From: Rugalucina vietnamica
Taxonomy: Eukaryota; Mollusca; Bivalvia; Lucinida; Lucinidae
DNA length: 64,000 nucleotides
Direction of reading: 5' to 3'
Assembly (NCBI GenBank): GCA_964017185.1
Contig: OZ024870.1
Span: 56,608,312-56,672,311 of the forward strand
The notes below the pieces were generated by a model. The model saw only the letters and a program-made list of their open reading frames with translations, was not told where the DNA came from and made no database searches. A program made the translations under genes and the position numbers. Numbering within the stretch: the first letter of the stretch is position 1; every line of letters begins with the position of its first letter. Positions 15,401 to 27,500 of this stretch are shown one piece after another.

Positions 15401-18123
15401 AAGGCAATGGTCATCCGAGATATCAGTGATTTAATTGGGTTATCCAGTTTACATTTCAGCATTGTTTCTCTCATTTCTGGAGTTCTCATCAAATTCATGA
15501 AACAAACATTCATATGATTTAATCATAAGATTACATGGTTAAAGAGTATTTGTCCTGGCAATCAGTTTATACCAATTTCAGCTCCATATGGCTATCAGTA
15601 GCCAATATACATAGTGGTTAAGTAGGTATATCCCACTTAATTCTTCCACAATTTTTCCCCAGCATCTAAAGATTTCATTAATACTCATGAAATCCAAAAA
15701 GTCAAATGGCTTGCATATTATAGTACATGCTTATTGAAAACTGCCCTAGCGGTTGTTTGGTACCATTTTCAGCACAGTAAGGATTTTGGTGCTTGAGTTC
15801 TATGTCACTTTGCAGGTATATCCACTTAATTCTTCTATGGTGTTTTCTCCATTTTTAATTTTCAAAAAATAATCATGAAGATTATATTTCTATAAAGCTA
15901 GAGGGCAACAGTACATTGCATTAATCATCTGTTTGATACCACTATAAGCAATCTAGGTCTATAAACAGCCCAGGCACAAAACTTTGTTATTTTGTAGGTA
16001 TATCCTTTATTTTCCAAAGTTTTCTGCGATTTCCTAAGTTTTTATTCGTATTGATTAGGATGCAAATTAAATGGTTTGCTTCTTAAGTATTAAGGAAAAA
16101 GTGCTACGCCCATGGATGCCTTTGATGAAGATTAGTTTGGGGTCACTTGAATTGATGTTTTGTTCAAGATGAAGCATATTCTCTGCTCTACATATATTTC
16201 AGCATTAGAAAAGCAGTATTTGAATACCCTTTATTCTATAAATAGATTCATAGGCATGATTTTTAGAAATGAATAAGTAATATCTTTTGTTTTATTTACA
16301 TTAAAGACTTTCAATTACTCATAGGAAACAAAGTCATCACATTGTTTTGAAATATAACATGTAGACAGCGACCTTCTTTATTCATAATATGTAATGTTAC
16401 ATGTGTTACATTATTCAGTAAGATCTCTGAGCCTAGGTTCTTTGTAACAGTCACAACAGTTGTTCAAAGCTTTGTTACCCAACTATCGAGGAAGCATCAA
16501 AATCATAAGATATAACCACTATTCCAAAGAAATACATGTAACATGTTATAGGTAAATAGTAATACATCATTTGGCATATAAGACTGGGGTTAGGCTGCTG
16601 AATACTTCATTTTAGACAATGCATATAAGAAAGAAAAAATAAATCGTGCGTGTCATTTGAACATGGTAATTGGAAATAAATATCTTGCTTTTGGCAAAAT
16701 GCATAGAACACCCGCAAAAGTGAATGACGCCTCGTAAAATTGTGTTTTTCAAAGGATATTTTGATTTACATAACATGTAAACATTGCAGTCAGTGGAGGT
16801 CAGAAGTTTGTTCAAACAGCTTTAATAAGAGTATGTAACATAGACATGCAGAATGCAGATTTTATGAGTAACTTGAGTAAAATGATAAAGTGCTGTCATT
16901 TTTCTGTAGCTCAAACAGTCATATCATATTTTCATTTTTACCAGTAATGTACGTAACGGCCTACTACATGATAATGCCCGAAGCTGAGAGTGCAAACTTC
17001 TCTTATTCAACCAAGCTTGAGTTTTCTTTAAGATAAATGCTTCTAGATTGTCCAAAGATAGTACTCAACACCTGTTCCAGCAAAAATGACTAACCAAAGT
17101 GATATTATGAGCTATTTCTTTGTTTTGAGCCTTACCCATTGACAAATTAACTCTGTTACATACGTTACATGTCACAAAAAGCTAAAAAAAAATGGCCAAA
17201 CACATAAATTTTGTAAAAAAGTATTTTGCTAGCTTCGTTTTCGAAGATATTGGCTTTAAAGTTTTTTAAAATGAATTTTCAAGTTGACGGGTCACTATAG
17301 AATGACACAAATACAGGGATTTATTCTGTTTATAATGTTACACTATCGACAATTATTTATACTGTAAGAATCTATAGCCTTCCATTATCTTAAAATAGTC
17401 TATTACTTTCTAAAGTTTAACTTTCTAAAGTTTAATGCAGAATCAAACAATAAGGCAAAGTGAACCAATGAACAAAAGACTATAATTTACAATTCAAAAT
17501 AAAATTTTAGACATCTCTTAAAGATGGCGTAGTTACGTCCTTAAAGCGTAACGTACATGTATGTAACTTTATTTTTGTTTTAAAAAGCATATTCAAGTCT
17601 CACTAGCAACTATATGTAATTACTAGCAGCTGCAATGAAAACATATTGCATGAACATGAAAATAGGCAATATATTTATGGTTTGGGAATCTGCTGGCTGT
17701 ACTAGAAGTCACGGATCAAATAAGCTAGGGTACGCCATTTTAACCCACAATAAAAGTACTTTTGCAAGACCGAAAAAAATTAAAACATTGGTTTTCATAC
17801 TTCCCAAAGACAGTACTAAACAACTATACAACGGAAATTTTTGCTAAACAGGTGGCCACCTAAAGTGTATTTTTGGTGGCTTTTTCGCGTCTGGCACCCT
17901 CACTATAAAATGCTGCCATTTCATTTCATTTTTTTTTTTTTTTTTTTTTTTAAGTAGCGGTAAGCAAAATATATCAAAATAAAGATCTTGAAACCAGCTT
18001 TTAGACCATGTGCAGGTTTGATGTGTCTTATGACCTATTAATGAATACCAGTTCTTCACAGATGAATAAGTGCCAGTTATTCACGTGAAATTTGCGATTT
18101 GTGATTATTGCAGGTTTTCGGTA

Positions 18124-18161
<38 letters not shown>

Positions 18162-21100
18162 TAACATATTTAGCAAAATGTTTCTCTCACATATTGTTCT
18201 CTGTGTTCTCTGTGGAGTAAGGTTGCCTGTAAACATGCATACATGCATATAAACATATACATATATAATATACATAACATGTATACATATTTTCAATAAA
18301 GTGTATACTCAATACACTGAAGAGCTTTAAAAATGAAAACACTTGAAAAAAAAAAAAAAAAAAAAAGTATTTTTGCACCAAGGGCATTTTTTAATCTTTC
18401 TTAACAGGTGAAAGGGGTCGGTAACTGTATTCCACTTCTATTTTTACATGAAACCGGCATTTTTAAAGTCACTGACCATCCACAGCAATGAAAAGCCATT
18501 CTACACGTTTTGCCATGTGGCGTCTAGTTGAATTAATGAAGAAAAGTAGTTTACCATTTCGCACGAAGCTTGTAGTTATTCATACATAAAAAACAGTTTA
18601 GTTTTAGTTTGTCTCATTTTTGACCATTCTACGGGTCTTTGAAAATGAATTATCTGGCACAATTGGATTTTTAAAAAATTGATGACGTATATGTGACGTC
18701 ACGTTACCTCAAATGTGCCATCTTTTAACTATACGGCACTGCTGCAGTCTCTCCAATGCTATGTTGACACCCTGCGGTCTGATAAACCAAACTTTGCACG
18801 CTAATGCATTAATGTCTCTACAGATTCGACGTAAATACGCTATATTAGGTCGATTACGTCGACTATGACCATTCAGACAAGGTAGCATCATTGCCAGACA
18901 ATCAGTGCAACTGGAAAAACTTTTCAACGAAGTAGCAATGTTTTTTGTGCATGGCAAGGGGCAAATTGTTGTCGTGCTCGATATTATTTGCAGTTTGAAT
19001 TTTAGTGGAAGTGCTATATCTAGGACTGTTAAGTCACATTACAAATTATTTTGATACGAAATTCACAACATAGTTTACAAAAACGAATGCTTATATTGTG
19101 TCAAAATTTATTAAATCGATTTTTTTATGATAAATATGAAAAACATTTGAATTACAACTTTTGCGTTTTCAAAGCTCTTCGGTGTAGTTATGTCAGTCTG
19201 CTCGTGACTGTTTAGCATTTAATGTTTGTTTGTTTGAATTGATGCTAGACATCCCAGTCAACAGCTATGATCATGTAGGGTTATGGGACTCCTATCCACA
19301 AAATTAGAATGTACAAAACCTGCTTCAATCTAACCACCCACAGAAAAAAGGTACAAGAAAGCAACGATCAGGAAAAGGCGCAATCAGAAAAAAGATTCCC
19401 ACTCCAAAACCCAAGGTGGGGAAAAAACTAAATTAACAAGCCAGTAAGACATATATGTATGGATTAACTTGAGCAAGCTCCGCCTGAGCAGTTAACCAGT
19501 AATCCGATGGTCAGTCAGTAGCGTACGTGTATATGCTTTCACTGAAGACACAAACAGCCCATCTATTTCTTTAGGCCTCAAAGGGCGGCGGCCATCTTCC
19601 CACCATATATTGTGCCGGACGCGGCTTTCACTTTACCAGTAAATGTGACGGATATGCGGGATAACAGCTAAGAGAGTTTCGTTTAACTCCCTACAGTACT
19701 GGTAAATACATAGGGAGCAATGGCTCCGTCCCGACATGACTGAAAAAATCAAGGTTAAACCTCAAAACAAACAAACAATTAATCCGGGATGAACCATGCA
19801 GTTAAACCGGGGCAGTAACAACAAGGCTCCATGTACATCATGTTTCATGAAATGCTTTTGTTGGACCTGGACGGAAGATCAGATAGGATGGCTTGAGTCT
19901 GTGCAGAATTATATACGAGGGGTGATCGTAAAATACGTATAAAAATGCTGTAAAATAAGTTTGCGTCAACCGATTGATATAAAATTTAGAACAAATAAAC
20001 ATTGGTCCTTTTGTAATTGAATGCCATTTTCATTTTAAAACAATGAAGTCAGACGCTCATGCACGAGGCAGCGTAATGACGTCACTTCACGTGACCCGGT
20101 GCACCTGTACCCATGGGTTGACTTTGTTAGTGTATTTGGGTTGGGTTGGGAAAGTTGGTCGACATTTTTAATGGAAACTAATTTTTTAACATTAATTGAC
20201 CATTTTTTTCAAAAACATACGGCATTATGATGCTTTATCTACTAATACGGTGAAATTGAATTCAACAGGTTAGCGTAAAATATGCAAGAGCGTCGATTTC
20301 ATTTTGTAAACTTAAATTCAATACCTTGTTTTCTGGCCGATGTTTAACGAAATGACAAAATACTGGCATAAACTATAAGTAGTAGAGACAATGTCAAGAA
20401 TAGATATGTTTCGAGCTTGCAGTAAATATATACTTTTTAAAAAAAGACTTCCCGAAAATGCAACATTTTCGAAAATCTTAACAGTTTTGTCGATTTGACA
20501 CAGTCGGTATTTGCAAGGCTCTACAGACAAATCCATTCGATAAACAACCTCGTAACTTTACAAATATAAGTTGTGTACGTTGCAGTTAATGAGTATTAAA
20601 TAAAATATGGGCATACGCAATCAAAACGGGTGTTACAATACTTTGAACTAAGAAGTATTTTCAAATAAGAATAAAATTTCAACGTTATGTTGCGCCGCAT
20701 AACGTAAGGCGGTGTTTCCATAACGACAGCTGCAACGCACGTGCGCGTCTTATGCATGCGTTATTGCAATGGATTAACTGTATATATATTGCTGCATTAT
20801 TTGATGTAATTTCATCTCGAAATAACGAAAGATAAAGAAATGACAACATTTTTATACGTACTTTCCGATCACCCCACGTAGAACGTTCCCGCATCTTACT
20901 TTGTAGTGATGCTGTACACGACCTGTACATGATGTTTGCTCGCGCGCGCGTGCGAGTATTACAGATTCGACTTAATCGTCGTGGCCTGTCCCTGATGGTA
21001 CCTGATCGTAAAAGGATACTAAATATTAGGTTTTTGATGCTATCTGAAGGAGAATATAAACATTAGCGTCTAATAAAACAAAATTTAAGGCGTATCAAGA

Positions 21101-21494
21101 TGTGGGTATTCAATCCGATAATGTTAGGGAATTGTCCGTTTTTCTAATAAATAAATAAATTTATTTAAATAAATTTATTTAAGAGGATTGTATGTATAGC
21201 GTCTCAAAAGACCGTCTTTTAAGATAAAATACATTCCAGTTTCATTTGATTGATGTAGGCGCTAATTAACCAATTAGCTATGCAATAACCTATGCGTCTG
21301 GGATCATTCTTTTGATGTGCGCGGAACACATGTGCGTAAACACGCCCGCCTCTTATCTTATCGTATGCTATTCATAAAAGGATTTGAGTAGCTTCAGAGA
21401 GGATTGACAACATTTCTTGGAAATCATTTATAACAAACTGCAAGTTTTCGGGAAATATTCGTTATTCGTAGCGTTGGAGCATCATCCGCGTGTG

Positions 21495-21542
<48 letters not shown>

Positions 21543-24500
21543 TGTAACATCGGTGCTAAATTCATTGTGGAACATTTAGTCATTATTATGTAGAATAAAC
21601 ATTATGACTCTGCATCTCGGGGTAATGACATTGACAGTAGTGAACAAAATTTAATCACCGTTTAGTTCAAACTGTCGAGCATCTTTTAAGTGTAAGACGT
21701 TTTCGTTTTCATAGTGTTGTCTGCATAACGATCAATTAGATGGGATATGAAACAAAAGCGTTATTTAATTATTTAACATAAATGTCTAGCAAAATTTTGC
21801 GTCGACAGGATAGTTATTGACATTATAAATGTACGATTCTTCAATGATTTTTGTTACATTTTATTTTCCACAAAACTCGCAATTTTCTAAAATTTATATC
21901 CAACATGCTATCGAAATACCGTGAATTAAGTTTAATTGCAACTACGTGTAATATTTCAAGTTAATATGTGGGCAGTTGCACTCCAGTAGGCTCCTTTTTT
22001 ATTAAAAATAATAATTTCATAACTATAAGTCAGTTACATATGAAATTAGAGAGCTGTAAGTTCAAATATTTCAACACAATAAAGCGCACAGGAACGAGTT
22101 TCTTTAATAAACCTAAATGCATGTATTGACAAGGATTTGCGTAAAAAACATCATTTCTAATTTATGGCTTGAAGAGGCTACATATTGTTTTGCTAACTCA
22201 ATGGTTCACATATTATATCATGTACATATTTAGTTAACTGTACACCAAAAGGATATTAACTAGTCAAGGACTTTGGTGGCGACAGTAGTTCCGCGGTTTG
22301 AAGCACTGGATCGACAATCATGACAGTTAATGGATCCAAGGAGAGAAAAGATGTAATTTGACCAAAATCAATCGCAGGTTCGACCCCTGGCTTCTCTAGT
22401 CCGTCGGATGGGACTATAAACCGAGGTCCCGTCTCCATATTACCTTAGCTGTTGGTGGACGTTAAACCCCAATCAAACAACCAAACCTACCAGAAAGCAT
22501 ACCCCACTACCAGATCAAATCACAATAACCCCAATATGCATACCAACCTATGCAAATATATTGCAAATATTACCCTATCATACAACAGCAAATATACTAC
22601 GTAAATATATTTGTATGCAGTCTGCACATACGTTAGCAAACATGAATATTATATTTATATTTGACACCTGCAAACGTGGTCTCATTTTTGTATTTGCCAC
22701 ATGTTTGCATATGTTTGAAAGATAAAAATATCTCATTTCTGCAGCCTTTAGATATTTGAAATCAATTTACTGTACAATTTGAATTACATTAAACAAGTCA
22801 TTTAAAAGGATTGCATTTGCATGGCAAATTTTAATTTGATTTACATTTGCATAGCGTATTCAAAATGACTGCTCACATTTTTATTTGCATTAGTCGGTAA
22901 AATGCTACATGCAGATTAATATTCACATACGTAGTAAAGGTTAACATGAACGGGAAATAGCATGCTATGCAAATATTTAGCAAAACGTTTAAAGTAAACA
23001 ATAAAATTTGACAAAATATTTACGTACTGCACGATAAGTGTTTGAATCTTATTATGCATTTAACATATGCACAGGTAGCTCACAATTACGTAAATGCGGC
23101 AAGCTAAATGTGCGGGACCATCCGTATACTTGTGTAAACACAGACATTTTCCATAGGCAAATGTAATGCGCATGAACTTCAAATGAAGTCAAATATGAAG
23201 CAAGCCTTAGTAAATTCTGGCATTTCAGTATGTTTGCAACACTTTTACTATGGTACCTAAATCGATTTTTTCATGCAGTGAAACAGATTGAAATCAATGA
23301 TTAACATAATAAACTTATCTTCGTTTGTATGAATGTATGGAATTATTTCTACACACGTGTACGCCCATGGTAGAAAACATATGGTCTACATGTAGCAACA
23401 ATAACATATTAAGTGACTATTGCAGGGTTATCTTCAAGCTTTAGCAAACGGTGGATTTGAGATGGAAGTCCCTGCACCTTATGACAAGAGTCACAACTTG
23501 AACGTAGAAGTTGAGACCGACAACCCTAGAGAGAATCGTTCGAGGGTGAATGTTATATCATACATGGAGGAGAATTCCGAATGCGACTTCCACACAATCA
23601 TATTGGATTGTTCGCCCTGGAACCAGGTTGATACAACCGGAGTGAAAACTCTTATGTCCGTAAGTATTGGTTTGCCCACATCGTATTTCCATTTTATTTT
23701 ACATGTATCAGGAAAACATGTCCGTGAAATAAACACCCCCTTAAAATCTTCTTTTATACAGTAAAAACCACCTCTGATGAAATTTTCAATTTTAACCGCT
23801 GAAAAAACATGTACACTGAAAAAAAGTTATAAGAGGCCGCCTTATATTTTTTTCCTTCTAGTTTAGGAAGTAAGAGCCGATCAATTACAATTCATGATCA
23901 TATGAATAAACCAATGTCTAACAGTGGCTCTGTGAGTTTTTGCATTCCAAAATGTGTGATACTTTTCACACAGACGAAGTATGAGCAAAGGTACCCTCAT
24001 TTCACAAATCATTTAAAAACACACACTTTATTCACAACAAATTAAATGTCATATACATGTATATTTTAATTTATTTAAAGTGTTATTGACTGCTATGTTG
24101 TATGATAAAATCGTGTTAAATGTGTTGCTGCAATAAGAATTACAGTTTCAGTTTTGTAAATGCAAGAAGACAGCGAATTGAGCTTTCTGTATGCAATTTG
24201 CATATAAACTTTGTTTTTCTACAGTTTCATTATTAGCAGTAGCACGGCATTGAAATTTTCAGTGATCATTTATGTTTAATACTTGACTCTGATAGATTTT
24301 AAAAATCGTCCACAGATTTTGTTATTTAGGTCGTTAAAATTTGGCATTGAAACCGGAAGTGTGCGGCAGTCGTGACCTGTTTGTCCTCGAAAATGGTATA
24401 ATACAGCTCGAGGTATATTTCTCATTTCCATACCTCATAAAAAGGTACAAGTAGGCAAAGATCAGGAAAAGGCGCAATCAGAAAAATATTCCCACTCCAA

Positions 24501-27500
24501 AAACCGAGGTGGGAAAAAACCAAACTAACAATCAGGTACTTATACCATGAAACATATCGTAAGCCGAATGAGCTGCTATTTTCCCAATAGGTGGCCACTC
24601 AGTTACCTTAACTTAAGCAAATTCAACAGGGATTAACATGTTTAAGAGGCACATTGTTGATTTTTCCAAAAAATTCGAAAATAGCGATTTTTTAAAAATG
24701 CGTAAAAAATCTACAAGTTGAGAAAGTTCGAATGTTTGATGTTTTTCCAAACTGGAATGGTCCCTTTGATGACACCCGTTCCTCATTTCAATACATTTGC
24801 GCTATACCCTAGTTTTGTTTCAAAAACATTGATTTTTGCACTTTTACCCGAAAAACGCGTTTAGTGAAAGAAACTTATTTCTGAACACTTTGCAACTTTA
24901 CTTACTTGAAAGACACGTCTTAAGACAAAAAAAAATCATTCAAGTTTGAACATGGCTTAAAAATTAAAAATGAGTTTGAAAAGTGGCCGCTTATAACTTT
25001 TTTTTCAGTGTACATTGCATAGGCAAGTTTTCATAATGTGTATATTCATATACGTAAGCGAGACTACAAAATTAATATCAAATATTTACGGTACTAGCTA
25101 TGAAGGCGCACCAAGCGTATATTTGAACCACCTCGTGGAAAAACCAACAATGTGGTTTCCGAACAGTTCCGACACAAACCGGCCTGTACAGCTACAGACG
25201 CAGGCTAGAAACTTGAAATTTTGGAGTTAAGTAGAGGAGGAGTTGTACTCTCCGAGTAGCGAAAACAAAGGCGCTGATCAGCTTCGCGGTTACCGCGAAG
25301 CTGATCTGCGCCTTTGTTTTCGCCTATGCAGATTGTTGGTTTTCCCATGGGGTGGCTCATTTGTTAATCGTTGTGATGTTCCTTGTTCTTTTCATATATC
25401 AGTTGCTTTTGACGGTGTTACTCTTAAAAAGTCCATGTTACAATTGTTTCTCGCTTCGTGGTGCCATACTCTTTTTTAAAGAAGCATAAATCTGAATGCA
25501 TGTATAATTACACCATAAACCACAGGCACAATCAAACGTTGAATGTTCTCTATGTTATAACATTCATAGTTCATTTTTGCAGATTATCAACGAGTACAAG
25601 AAAGTTGGAGTCAGTGTAGTTCTCGCTAACTGCAAAGGTTTGTGGTCAGAATGTCTTATTTTAAAGTTTACTGCTATCAAATCTCATGTCATAGGATACT
25701 GTGAGACGGTGTATGAAACTTCAAATAAAAACTGGTTTTGGTCAATAAAAAATTCTGGTGAGGTGCTCAGTAAATTGAAGTGTAGAGGGTTCCGTGCGAC
25801 GAGCTTGTCCACATACGATTTTTCTACTCTGTATACCACATTGCCACATAATCTGATTAAAGAAAAATTACTCGATTTGATAGAGTGGACATTTAAAAGA
25901 GCATTAAAAAACTACGGTTCACTTTATTTGGCCTGTAATGATAGAAAAGCAGTTTTCACTTCCTCTGATCAAAGTCAATATACACTTTGGTCATGTCAGA
26001 ATTTATGCGATGCCTTGTCCTATCTTCTGGATAATATTTATATTAGATTTGGAACCAAGTTATACAGACAAATTGTTGGAATCCCGATGGGTACTAATTG
26101 CGCCACTCTCGTAACTGATCTATTTTTATACTGCTACGAAAAAGACTTCATGGATTCTCTTAACCATGACAATCAAGCTGATGTTATCGAGGCTTTTAAT
26201 TTGACTTCTAGGTACCTCGATGACCTTTTGAACATTGACAATCCTTATTTTGAAGGCATGGTCAAACAAATTCACCCCCCTGAGCTACGGTTGAATAAAG
26301 CTAACAACACAAATACCGGAGCCCCATTTTGGACTTGCATCTTTTTATTGCAAATGGATTCGTTTCTTCTAAAATTTATGATAATCGCGAAGACTTTGAT
26401 TTGGATATAGTAAACATTCCGTTTTTGGATGGTGACGTTCCTCGCCGTGCTTCTTATGGCGTAAACATATCCCAACTTATTAGGTTTGCTAGAGTCTGTA
26501 ATCATAATGCGGACTTCAATGCGCGAAATAAATGTTTAGCAGCCAAACTTCTTCAGCAGGGCTATCAGTATCACAAAGTTCGAAAAACTTTTTCTAAATT
26601 TTATCGCAGACACTTTGAACAGATTTCCAAATTTAATGTTGGGCTAAAGACCCTTTTACGCGAGGGCCTATCGGAACCAGAATTTTATGTTGACTTGGTT
26701 TACAAATTTAAGAAACATATAGGAAGGAATGATTTTTCTTTTCAATTCAGAAAAATAATTACGCGTTACAGACGTATATGATATAACTTAAATGTTATGC
26801 GACATTCTGCATGCTAAGTTTTTAACCCAATCACGGTTGATAGCTATACTGCCTTCTTTAATTGCACGCCGGTGGGTCGGGCGTCAGACTCTATGATGTC
26901 CCCGACATAAAGCTTTTCCTTTTAGTTGGTTGGGGCCGGGGCTTCTTGTCTGTTGCTTGGCCCACCGGGGTTCAACTGGTGATTTTCTTTTGCTCCGGAG
27001 TTAGTAAGTTATTGGGCGCCCAGGGATCTCCATCGTCGGGCAGCTTACTCAAACTGTGAGTCCTCGTTTTTGATTCATCATGGAATTTATTATGCTATAT
27101 TTGTTTGTCCATGATGTTTCATTGACTAGTTAGAGATTCATCACGAGGACCGAACAACTAACTAAATGTTTTGAACCACTGCAGAAGCTGAGGGTGGGGT
27201 TAGGTACCTGTAAATCCAGTTTAAGCCCGCCAATTATTTTATATTACTGATCGTTTCAAGGCGATACTCTGTGGTGGTTCTTAATGTTTCATGTCTTGGT
27301 GTTTAAAATTTTTTGTGCTGTTGGCGCCTTTTGTATGTTATCATATTCTAGTTAAGTTTAAGTAACTGAGTGGCCACCTATTGGGAAAATTGCTGCTCAT
27401 TCGGCTTACGAAATGTTTTCAAGGTATAAGTACCTTATTGTAAGTTTGGTTTTTTTCCGCCTCGGTTTTTTGAGTGGGAATCTTTTTCTGATTGCGCTTT

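Larger units (their letters stand above)
23707..25038. mobile_element. MITE family B copy 3, split by a TA-flanked element
   Basis: The left part, TATCAGGAAAACATGTCCGTG, starts 47 bp after SLC26 exon l. The right part, TACATTGCATAGGCAAGTTT, ends TCATAATG at 25038. The two parts are separated by the insertion 23814-25010. Confidence 0.75.
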
